Below are positions 53,828 to 64,000 of a stretch of DNA of 64,000 nt, in pieces. Position 1 is the first letter of the stretch. Each line of letters opens with the position of its first letter. The translations under genes and the position numbers were made by a program. The stretch is from K189A clade bacterium (GTDB lineage Bacteria; Pseudomonadota; Gammaproteobacteria; Pseudomonadales; Azotimanducaceae), in NCBI GenBank assembly GCA_902565895.1, contig CACFGV010000008.1:1-64000 (forward strand), read 5' to 3'. The notes beneath the pieces were generated by a model. That model was not told where the DNA came from, did no database searches, and was given only the letters and a program-made list of their open reading frames with translations.

Positions 53828-54745
53828 ATGAAAAGCCTTCGCATCGCCACGCGTGAAAGCCCACTCGCGTTATGGCAAGCCGAGTTCGTTCGCGACCAAT
53901 TGCAACGACACCACGAATCGTTAGAGATTGAATTGGTTGGGATGACTACTCAAGGCGATCAATGGTTAAGCTCAACACTCAGTGAGGTTGGTGGTAAAGG
54001 CTTGTTCATCAAAGAGCTTGAGCAAGCTATGCGCTTGGGACGTGCAGATATTGCGGTGCATTCAGTAAAAGACTTGCCCGCGGAGCTGCCCGAAGGATTT
54101 ATCTTGCCAGTCATCGGTTTCCGTGCTGATCAGCACGATGTTCTAGTGAGTGCTAAGGGCGATTTAGAGCATCTGCCAGAAGGGGCTCGTGTTGGTTCTT
54201 CAAGTTTGCGACGACAAGCGCAATTGCTGCATCATCGGCCTGATCTCAAGATGTCCTCAATTCGTGGCAATGTCGGCACAAGACTGGCCAAGCTCGACCA
54301 AGGTGAATTTGATGCAATTGTCCTAGCAGCCGCTGGATTGCAGCGGTTGGGATTGGCTCGGCAGGATGTGTATCCAATCTCTACCGACCTTTGTCTGCCC
54401 GCTCCAGGTCAGGGCGCGTTGGGAATTGAGTGTGTCGCAGACAGTGCAGCGTTGCAGCTGCTGCAACCATTGGTAGATACGCAGACTGAACGCTGTGTTC
54501 GAGCAGAGCGAGGTGTCAGCGCTGGCCTCGGCGCCGACTGCGCTTTGCCCGTTGCGGCGATGGCTAATGCAATAGATACAGACGTCATAGCACTCAGTGC
54601 GTTGGTTGCTGATGCATCAGGTACCAAGATTCTGCAAGCTCATGCATCTGGGGAGCAGCCGGATAACGTCGCTAAAGAAGTTGTAGAACAGTTATTTAGT
54701 GCGGGCGCACAACAGGTATTGGACGACATACGCGACAGAAGATAG
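53828..54745 (+). CDS. hemC: Porphobilinogen deaminase (hydroxymethylbilane synthase)
   Basis: Joins four porphobilinogens into hydroxymethylbilane. The dipyrromethane cofactor Cys is in GLGADCALPVAA (the common form is GGCQVP, so the context is slightly unusual). RIATRESPLALWQA, KDLPAELPEGF and RVGSSSLRRQAQL match the family. The frame is open back to 53450, but the ATG at 53828 starts the conserved domain and gives 305 residues. First gene of the hemCDXY cluster. Confidence 0.95.
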   Translation: MKSLRIATRESPLALWQAEFVRDQLQRHHESLEIELVGMTTQGDQWLSSTLSEVGGKGLFIKELEQAMRLGRADIAVHSVKDLPAELPEGFILPVIGFRADQHDVLVSAKGDLEHLPEGARVGSSSLRRQAQLLHHRPDLKMSSIRGNVGTRLAKLDQGEFDAIVLAAAGLQRLGLARQDVYPISTDLCLPAPGQGALGIECVADSAALQLLQPLVDTQTERCVRAERGVSAGLGADCALPVAAMANAIDTDVIALSALVADASGTKILQAHASGEQPDNVAKEVVEQLFSAGAQQVLDDIRDRR

Positions 54746-54786
54746 TCGATCAAAGTACTAATCGAAGCAGGTAGCGGCTTAGACCG

Positions 54787-55542
54787 ATGAAAAAAGTTTG
54801 GGTGACATTGACCGAGCCGAGCGCTCGTCGTCTTGCGAGCCTGATGACCGACGCGGGGTTGGCGCCATTGGTAGCCCCTGCGACAGAAATCTTACCTCTG
54901 CCTTGGGAGCTGCCGAGCGAGACGCCGAAGAGCCTTATCTGTTTGTCCCAACATGCAGCCGCCGCGTTCTTACGAACCTTCGAACAATGCCCGGCTGAAT
55001 CACAACAGAGGTTGCTGGCCCAAAGTAAAGTTATAGCGGTAGGGCGACGGACTGCCGGGTTGTTCCAGTATGCAGGATTTGCAGTCTTAAAGCCCGATAA
55101 CGAAAGCTCTGAGGGGCTCCTTGCTCTGCGCGAGCTAATTCCTCAGAGCCAAGGTGGCTTGCTAAGCGTTCACGATAGGGTTTGGTTGTTGAGCGGCAAG
55201 GAAGGGCGAAACATCATCTATGACGCGCTGGTGGAAAAGTGTGATCTCACTCGTTGTGACCTGTATCAGAGGCATGATGCGACATTGCCACGTTTGAACA
55301 CCTCAGGGATTCACTCGGTAGTGGTAGGGTCCATACACGGTCTCGGGCATGCTGCGAACCACTGGCAGCAATGCGGTGGCGACTTGGCAGTGTCCATAGT
55401 TACGCCGTCCGAACGTGTTCAACAGTATGCGCTAAAGCTAGGATTTAAGCGTAGTTTCAATGCCCAGGGCAGCGCGCCAGAAGCCTTTGTTCGCTGTCTT
55501 AAAGATCATTTGGACTTTCAGGCAAGTGACGCTGGGCGATGA
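54787..55542 (+). CDS. hemD: Uroporphyrinogen-III synthase
   Basis: Closes and isomerises hydroxymethylbilane to uroporphyrinogen III. The family is poorly conserved. Seen here are KKVWVTLTEPSARRL at the start, ICLSQHAAAAFL, IAVGRRTAGLF and an RCDLYQRHDA-like strand, with the expected two-domain length of 251 residues. Position between hemC and hemX supports the call. It starts 41 bp after hemC. Confidence 0.88.
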   Translation: MKKVWVTLTEPSARRLASLMTDAGLAPLVAPATEILPLPWELPSETPKSLICLSQHAAAAFLRTFEQCPAESQQRLLAQSKVIAVGRRTAGLFQYAGFAVLKPDNESSEGLLALRELIPQSQGGLLSVHDRVWLLSGKEGRNIIYDALVEKCDLTRCDLYQRHDATLPRLNTSGIHSVVVGSIHGLGHAANHWQQCGGDLAVSIVTPSERVQQYALKLGFKRSFNAQGSAPEAFVRCLKDHLDFQASDAGR

Positions 55543-55601
55543 ATTGTTGAAGCGTTTGTGGTGAAGTAACAAGTACCTTTTGTAGTCCGTGAACCTACCC
55601 C

Positions 55602-56690
55602 ATGACTGACTCTCTGCCGGATACACCTGGCGCTGATGGCCCACCAACTCGGTTATCACTCGGGGCGAAATTTGTTCTTTTCCTTAGTTTGATGCTGAGC
55701 GCTGGGGCGCTAGCGGCGGGTGCGGTTTTTTATCTGCAAGGAACGCAATTTCAAGATGGCGCCGAGCAGCGCAATCTTATGTTGGGAGACATCGCAGATC
55801 TTAAGGCGCAAATGGCAGACCTTGAGACACAGAAACTCGAGCTCGCTGCTCGGATTGATGAAAAAGCTGTGCAAATCCGGAACCTGGGTAATACAACAAC
55901 TGATGCAACGGTCTCGTTAGAAACGCAGATGCAGCGTCGCCTGTCGTCCCTGCGCTCTGAGATGAGTTCCCAAGTGCAGAAGTTAAAGCAAAATGCCTCC
56001 CAGGTAGCGGTACAGGTTGAGTTATTAGAAGTTCGCTTCTTGTTGCGCGCGGCGGTTTTGCGTTTGCGGGTACGCAACGACGTGAACGCAGCTGAGTTTT
56101 TGGTAGCGGATGCTTTGGCCCGTCTGCAACGCAGTGACGACCTGATAATTCTGCCCCTTAGGGCTAGGCTTGAGGATGACCTTGCGGCGTTAAAGCAGAT
56201 TGATCCGGTGGACACTCAAGGCATCTTGTCGCAATTGCAGAAAATAGAGCAGCGTGCACCTGCAACCCTGTTCTCACTTACCCTAGTGGACGATGATTCA
56301 GAAACCGCCGCCGCAGCTTCGCTCTGGCAACAATTGCTTGATGCCCTAAGCGAGTTGATACGGGTTCGGAAGTTGGATCTTAAAGATGTGTCGGATTTTG
56401 ATGCTAGGGTTTATCTGAGTGAGGTAGAGCGCAAACTGGCCCAGGCAGAGTTTGCTATTGCGATGTCCCAGGCGCGGACGGCGGTGCTTGCTCGAGATAC
56501 CGAAGGGTTCCGTCTGCAGCTGCAAAATCTGCATGATTGGCACACCAAGTATACGGACGCTGATTCAGCAGCTACGGCAACGAACTTGGTTGCTATACGG
56601 GCTTTATCGGAGCGTGACTTAGCGCCGGCACCATTCGATCTAACCGAGGCGTTGAAGTTGCTGGATCAATTGCTGGACGGCCCAATATGA
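55602..56690 (+). CDS. hemX: HemX family membrane protein
   Basis: Inner-membrane protein of the hemCDXY operon with an uncertain role in heme synthesis. A short Pro/Gly-rich cytoplasmic N-terminus is followed by a membrane helix at residues 24-45. A coiled coil at about 60-140 (DIADLKAQMADLETQKLEL) leads to a large helical periplasmic domain. Earlier annotations as a methyltransferase are not supported by any SAM motif here. It overlaps hemY by 4 bp. Confidence 0.88.
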   Translation: MTDSLPDTPGADGPPTRLSLGAKFVLFLSLMLSAGALAAGAVFYLQGTQFQDGAEQRNLMLGDIADLKAQMADLETQKLELAARIDEKAVQIRNLGNTTTDATVSLETQMQRRLSSLRSEMSSQVQKLKQNASQVAVQVELLEVRFLLRAAVLRLRVRNDVNAAEFLVADALARLQRSDDLIILPLRARLEDDLAALKQIDPVDTQGILSQLQKIEQRAPATLFSLTLVDDDSETAAAASLWQQLLDALSELIRVRKLDLKDVSDFDARVYLSEVERKLAQAEFAIAMSQARTAVLARDTEGFRLQLQNLHDWHTKYTDADSAATATNLVAIRALSERDLAPAPFDLTEALKLLDQLLDGPI

Positions 56691-57943
56691 AGTGGCTGTG
56701 GATTCTGTTGGCCTTAGTTTTGGGAGCCGTTGCTGGTACCTACTGGCTGGCAGACCCAGGTTACGTGCTGATTCGGCTTAACACCTGGCTAGTAGAGACA
56801 AGCGCGGCCTTTGCTTTATTGCTGATAATGACAGCGGTTGCGGCGTTGAGCATTGGCTGGCGATTTTTGCGACAAGTGAGCGATAGCACGGGAAAACTTG
56901 CAACGTGGCAACAAAATAAGGCTCACAAAGCAAGACTGGAGCTGCTGCAACAAGGTCTGGTGGCTGTGCTTAATCGCAGCTGGGGCCAAGCGGGAAAAGC
57001 ATTGTCGCGAATGGACGCTGTAACAGATGATGCTGGCAAAGTAGATGTCACAACGCCTTATCATCGTCTCGCGCAGCTCATGCTCACAGCTTTTGCGGCT
57101 CACGCCCGGGGTGACATGAGCCTTCGCGACGAAGTAGTGCAAAGAATTCAACAACATGAAGGCTCGGCTACAAACCTGCCACTAGGGCTTTTTGTGCAGT
57201 GGCATTTAGAAGCGGGGGAAGTAGCACAAGCAATAGCGAAGTTGACCCCGCTGCTAACAAGAAATAAAACAGACCCCTTACTTCTTTCGCTAGCAGTGAC
57301 TGCCCACGTAGCTCAAAATGATTGGTCGACTGCAGACCAGAACTGGCAAAGCCTGAAGAAAATTGGGCGTCCCTTCGCTACCGGTTTGCGTCTGCATGCG
57401 TACGAATTTCAACGCCAAGAGGGCTTCGAAAATTTTGTCTCTTCAGACTCAACCACGCTCGCACAAGTATTGTCGCGCAGTGCTGACGGGGTCAAGGAAT
57501 ATAAATCGTTAGCTGCTCAAGATCAGGCGAATACCGAGTTGTTAAGTGCCTGGGCTAACGCTTTGATTGAGCATCAGCGCCAAGCAGACGCGCTCACTCT
57601 ACTCGCTTTAGCGCTGGACGATAGATGGTCAGAACAGTTGTTGGTGCTGTGGCTAAAGTTGGCGGACAAAGACGTCAAGGCTAGCTTGTCGCAAGCTCAA
57701 AGTTGGGCTGAACGTCGTCCGAAGGATGCTCGATTGCTCGAAGTTTTAGGCCAGTTAGCGCATAGGAACGGTCAGTGGCAGGACGCTAAAGACTATTTTG
57801 AGACCGCCCTGAAGGCTCTAAGCGAAAAGGATTCTGATAAAGCTCGTATATACCAACATTTGGGCAGTGTCTGGCATGCGCTGGGGGATGAGCACAGGGC
57901 CTTGCAATACTTTATGCAGGCGCAATCGCTAGCGACGCATTGA
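56687..57943 (+). CDS. hemY: HemY protein with TPR-like domain
   Basis: Membrane protein with two N-terminal helices (about residues 4-20 and 40-62) and a helical C-terminal region that reads as TPR-like repeats ([42 protein letters not shown]). It is the gammaproteobacterial HemY, not the Gram-positive protoporphyrinogen oxidase of the same name. Its 3' end overlaps the convergent rho gene by 15 bp. Confidence 0.88.
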   Translation: MKWLWILLALVLGAVAGTYWLADPGYVLIRLNTWLVETSAAFALLLIMTAVAALSIGWRFLRQVSDSTGKLATWQQNKAHKARLELLQQGLVAVLNRSWGQAGKALSRMDAVTDDAGKVDVTTPYHRLAQLMLTAFAAHARGDMSLRDEVVQRIQQHEGSATNLPLGLFVQWHLEAGEVAQAIAKLTPLLTRNKTDPLLLSLAVTAHVAQNDWSTADQNWQSLKKIGRPFATGLRLHAYEFQRQEGFENFVSSDSTTLAQVLSRSADGVKEYKSLAAQDQANTELLSAWANALIEHQRQADALTLLALALDDRWSEQLLVLWLKLADKDVKASLSQAQSWAERRPKDARLLEVLGQLAHRNGQWQDAKDYFETALKALSEKDSDKARIYQHLGSVWHALGDEHRALQYFMQAQSLATH

Positions 57944-59185
57944 ATCGAAAAATTCAGAATTTGTTTTGGTTTCTTTTAACTTATCCAAGATGAACTCGAT
58001 CGCGGCAATGTCATCCATATCGTGCAGTAGTTTGCGCAAGATCCATACGCGTTGCAGCTCGTCTTCGCTCATCAACAGTTCTTCCCGGCGCGTTGCCGAG
58101 CGTCGGATATTGATTGCAGGATAAACGCGCTTCTCGGCAATTTTTCGCTCCAGATGCAGTTCTTGGTTGCCGGTACCCTTAAATTCTTCGTAGATCACTT
58201 CGTCCATCTTCGAGCCGGTGTCTACCAACGCAGTGGCGACGATAGTGAGGCTACCGCCCTCTTCGATATTTCGTGCAGCACCAAAGAATCGCTTGGGTCG
58301 TTCTAACGCGTGGGCGTCAACGCCACCAGTGAGCACCTTGCCAGACGAGGGAACGATGGTGTTATACGCACGAGCTAAGCGGGTGATTGAGTCGAGCAAA
58401 ATGACCACGTCTTTTTTGTTCTCGACCAGTCGCTTGGCTTTTTCGATGACCATTTCTGCAACCTGCACGTGCCGTGATGGCGGCTCATCAAAAGTCGATG
58501 CCACCACTTCGCCGCGCACCGAGCGCTGCATTTCGGTAACTTCTTCTGGCCGCTCGTCAATCAACAAAACGATCAGTATCGTTTCTGGGTTATTGGCGGC
58601 AATTGATTGGGCAATGTTCTGCATTACCAGCGTCTTACCAGCTTTAGGGGGCGAAACAATAAGGGCGCGCTGGCCCTTCCCTACTGGCGCAACTAAGTCA
58701 ATGATCCGGGCGGTAAGGTCTTCGGTGCTGCCGTTGCCACGCTCGAGCTGCAAACGATCATTTGGAAACAGCGGGGTTAAATTTTCAAAAAGTACTTTGT
58801 GGGTTTTGTTATTGGTTTCGCTAAAGTTGATTTCATCAACCTTGAGCAATGCAAAATAACGCTCTCCATCTTTGGGTGGGCGAATCTTGCCAGCAATACT
58901 GTCACCGGTGCGCAAATTAAAGCGGCGAACTTGGCTTGGAGAAACGTAGATATCATCTGGACCGGCTAGATAAGAGCTGTCGGGTGAACGCAAGAAACCG
59001 AAGCCGTCTTGCAGAATCTCCAAAGTGCCTTCGCCGTATATATCCTCGCCGCTTTTAGATTGCTTGCGTACGATCGCGGCGATTACTTCTTGCTTACGGG
59101 ACCGCCCGACGTTGTCCAAGCCCATTTCCCGGGCCATATCCATCAGTTCCGGGACGGGTTTACGCTTCAAGTCTGAAAGGTGCAT
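57929..59185 (-). CDS. rho: Transcription termination factor Rho
   Basis: Hexameric RNA helicase ending factor-dependent transcription. The RNA-binding domain shows [12 protein letters not shown] and [14 protein letters not shown]. The ATPase shows APP-type VSPPKAGKT (Walker A), [23 protein letters not shown] (Walker B), and the Q-loop [16 protein letters not shown]. The ATG at 59185 (MHLSDLK) aligns with the E. coli start and gives 418 residues; earlier in-frame ATGs are possible. Convergent with hemY. Confidence 0.97.
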   Translation of the reverse strand: MHLSDLKRKPVPELMDMAREMGLDNVGRSRKQEVIAAIVRKQSKSGEDIYGEGTLEILQDGFGFLRSPDSSYLAGPDDIYVSPSQVRRFNLRTGDSIAGKIRPPKDGERYFALLKVDEINFSETNNKTHKVLFENLTPLFPNDRLQLERGNGSTEDLTARIIDLVAPVGKGQRALIVSPPKAGKTLVMQNIAQSIAANNPETILIVLLIDERPEEVTEMQRSVRGEVVASTFDEPPSRHVQVAEMVIEKAKRLVENKKDVVILLDSITRLARAYNTIVPSSGKVLTGGVDAHALERPKRFFGAARNIEEGGSLTIVATALVDTGSKMDEVIYEEFKGTGNQELHLERKIAEKRVYPAINIRRSATRREELLMSEDELQRVWILRKLLHDMDDIAAIEFILDKLKETKTNSEFFDSMRR

Positions 59186-59463
59186 TGCCATTGTTTGAGC
59201 CGTTTTGATTATAAAAATGAAAGTTGCTCTCTGAGTCGGCGCGTTTGGCATGCGCTGACCGAATAGGAGAGAAGAGGGGTAATCGGATTCGATTGAAAAG
59301 TCTATTTGCTAACTGGGGTTCCTCAATCCCAGAAGCAATGGCGTCGAGTTTAGAGTAATGAGCCTCTAGGTCAAGCCCCCGCTGCGGGGTTCAAGAATCA
59401 TCGGTATGCAGACCAGTGGCGAGCTTTGCGTGCTGCACAAAGCCCGCTGCAGGCGCTAACGTT

Positions 59464-59790
59464 CTAAATGTTACTGTCCAAAAACGCCTGTAACTGTGAC
59501 TTTGACAGAGCGCCAACTTTAGTCGCCTCGACTTCGCCGTTTTTGAAGAGCATTAGGGTAGGTATCCCACGAATCCCATACTTTGGCGGTGTTGCCTGAT
59601 TGGCGTCGATGTCAATTTTGCATACTTTGAGCTTGTCGGCGTATTCTCCTGCCACCTCTTCAAGTATTGGCGCGATCATCTTGCAAGGGCCGCACCATTC
59701 AGCCCAATAATCGACGAGTACAGGCTTGTCGGCTTTTAAAACATCCTGGTCAAAGCCGTCGTCAGTTGTGTGGAGGATGTTATCGCTCAT
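59464..59790 (-). CDS. trxA: Thioredoxin 1
   Basis: Cytoplasmic disulfide reductase. The active site WCGPC and the cis-proline loop GIPTLMLF are intact, in a 108-residue protein. The ATG at 59790 has GGAG upstream; eight extra in-frame codons are unlikely to be used. It stands upstream of rho on the same strand, as in E. coli and Pseudomonas. An imperfect stem around 59422-59450 (GCTTTG/CAAAGC) lies between the two genes. Confidence 0.97.
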   Translation of the reverse strand: MSDNILHTTDDGFDQDVLKADKPVLVDYWAEWCGPCKMIAPILEEVAGEYADKLKVCKIDIDANQATPPKYGIRGIPTLMLFKNGEVEATKVGALSKSQLQAFLDSNI

Positions 59791-59868
59791 AGTTTGGTCT
59801 CCAGTAGTGAACAATTAGTTTAGCACTTCAGGGTGATTAGTCTTGCGCTGTCATGGACATTAATACGC

Positions 59869-62761
<2,893 letters not shown>

Positions 62762-62813
62762 TAGTCGTGTTGAGCTTAGCTGGGCATCGTCATTAACGAC
62801 GCCGTATTGCGGA

Positions 62814-63596
62814 TTAAGCGTTATCTCTGTATTCGTTCGCCACAGGTTGGGTTTTGCGTCCTGCTGCGCGAGGTCGGGCAGGTACGGTATGGCCTTGTTC
62901 TCGTAAAGTTTGCTCGTCTATCCAAGAGGTCAAGCTGTGCCAGGCGCGGTACTCTTTGCGCGCTGCGCGGTTCTCGCGCATTTCAATAACGCCTGCGCCA
63001 TCGTCAGCAGCTTCGCTGTAAACCGGCGTGTCGCGAAAATGGCAAACGGTAGACACACCAGAGCAAGCTAAAAATTGCTCGAACTTTTCATAATTTGCAG
63101 AGGGCAGATTAATACGATTGCCAACAATGCCTATCGGGCGTGGCCGCGCGCGGTAAACACGGTGGGTCAGAAGGTCGGTTATAAAGCGTTTACTGGCTCT
63201 GATGTCGATAGCGGATGGCATTACAGGGACAACAATCACATCGCAAAGACGCAGTAAATCCTCGAACTGCGAGGTTGCAACGGCGCTGCAGGGGGCGTCC
63301 ATAATAATGACGTCACAGCCTTCGGTGGCGCGGCGACTAAAAGACAGCGTTTCCCGCAAGTTGGGCCCTTTGAAGCTGGCCAGAGAAGAAATACGCGGTC
63401 GTTCGTCTTCGCTGCCGTTGCGAGTCTCTGCCCAGTAGTGACTGCTCGCTTGGGGGTCATAGTCGCATAAGGCAACCTGTAGCTCGGTCGCCGCATAGGC
63501 TGCGGCGAGGTTGGTCGCTACCGTGGTCTTGCCGCAGCCACCTTTCCCATTAACAACCAGAATGCGTCGAGTCGTCGATGCTTTTTTATAGTCCAT
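62814..63596 (-). CDS. ParA-family ATPase
   Basis: Deviant-Walker ATPase with KGGCGKTTVATNLAAAYA at residues 18-35, a CDYDPQASS switch and VIIMDAPCS. It is 260 residues, without the N-terminal HTH of plasmid ParA, and no parB is next to it. Such orphan chromosomal ParA proteins can position diverse cargo; its partner is not visible. The C-terminus is polar and Arg-rich (VPARPRAAGRKTQ). Confidence 0.9.
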   Translation of the reverse strand: MDYKKASTTRRILVVNGKGGCGKTTVATNLAAAYAATELQVALCDYDPQASSHYWAETRNGSEDERPRISSLASFKGPNLRETLSFSRRATEGCDVIIMDAPCSAVATSQFEDLLRLCDVIVVPVMPSAIDIRASKRFITDLLTHRVYRARPRPIGIVGNRINLPSANYEKFEQFLACSGVSTVCHFRDTPVYSEAADDGAGVIEMRENRAARKEYRAWHSLTSWIDEQTLREQGHTVPARPRAAGRKTQPVANEYRDNA

Positions 63597-64000
63597 TTAT
63601 AGTTCCCAGGACCTCGCAGGGTCCACGAGCCATCAACGCCAATAAGTATAGAGGGGCGCAGAGGGTTATTATCCTTAGAATTGTACCTAGCTAAGGGTAG
63701 CGGCGAGCCTTGTTTTACTGTTTGCTCGCTCTGATACCTAGTGTTCTATCAGGAATATATATCGACCTAGCTGATCGACGCAATGCGGCGAAACACGCGA
63801 GTTTTTGAAAATACGCTAGATAAAAGGCTACAGGCTTTCCCAGACGCCGTGTTTTTGAAGTACCAAAGCATCAGTGGCGTCTCAAAAGCGATGTATGTGG
63901 CCAAGGTAAACTAGTGTCCAGTCGGACACTAGAACCAATGTGTGGTGAAAAAAATAAGATCGAATGCAACGCCGCTGCCCCAAAAAATAATGCCTTTAAT
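63597..64000. other. Gene-free window end
   Basis: No coding region is supported here. It contains the parA promoter side and the palindrome at 63911. The text after 63800 is AT-richer than the rest of the window. Confidence 0.5.
63911..63932. repeat. Perfect 9-base inverted repeat
   Basis: CTAGTGTCC at 63911-63919 is the exact reverse complement of GGACACTAG at 63924-63932, separated by AGTC. No T-run follows. The shape fits an operator for a dimeric regulator or a short hairpin; the gene it serves, if any, lies beyond the window. Confidence 0.6.

Overview
The window reads as ordinary chromosome from a free-living, aerobic gammaproteobacterium, probably marine. This is inferred from gene content and gene order; no rRNA or tRNA gene was seen. 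Several neighbourhoods match Pseudomonas-type synteny: dprA-tsaC-aroE, coxBA-ctaG-coxC-DUF2909-SURF1-ctaA-ctaB-sco, lptM-lysA-dapF-DUF484-xerC-yigB, hemCDXY opposite argH, and ubiK beside amtB/glnK. No phage, insertion sequence, CRISPR array or rRNA operon was recognised.

Layout. 1-3910: a partial peptide deformylase gene, then dprA, purE, tsaC, aroE and yheV. 3911-15434: a caa3-type cytochrome c oxidase locus with its assembly factors (CtaG, SURF1, heme O/A synthases, Sco), followed directly by egtB-egtD for ergothioneine synthesis. 15447-24771: polA, engB, a diheme cytochrome c4, dsbA, a lipoprotein-type PQQ quinohemoprotein dehydrogenase, arfB and two unrecognised small genes. 24793-32643: a mixed catabolic and hydrolase region with tesB, an LLM flavin oxidoreductase, an M20 peptidase, a serine hydrolase, a CDP-alcohol phosphatidyltransferase, a lipoprotein, an NAD(P)-binding protein and an esterase. 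32797-40698: cytochrome c4, alr, an SDR, a class III aminotransferase, a PVA-dehydrogenase-like PQQ propeller, an RDD protein, isovaleryl-CoA dehydrogenase and a c5-type cytochrome.

40742-45960 is the most interesting part, a nitrogen-responsive island. It holds a TorF-type porin gene, the decayed remnant of comM, ubiK, amtB, a first PII gene, a 52-residue protein with three YRG repeats (DUF4278-like) and a second PII gene. The porin and amtB are each preceded by a matching NtrC-like 17-mer and a sigma-54-like -24/-12 element. A run of three perfect or near-perfect hairpins separates amtB from the first PII gene. The amtB-PII-YRG segment uses glycine and arginine codons that differ from its neighbours, which suggests acquisition or replacement.

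46111-64000 is housekeeping: thrC, then on the minus strand yigB, xerC, DUF484, dapF, lysA, lptM and argH. The heme branch hemC-hemD-hemX-hemY follows on the plus strand, then rho, trxA, hemB, the ABC-F ATPase yheS and a ParA-family ATPase on the minus strand. Heme synthesis genes (hemB, C, D, X, Y), heme A synthesis (ctaA, ctaB), five c-type cytochrome domains and DsbA together describe a cell committed to aerobic respiration. The two PQQ-type dehydrogenases probably feed periplasmic electrons into that chain.
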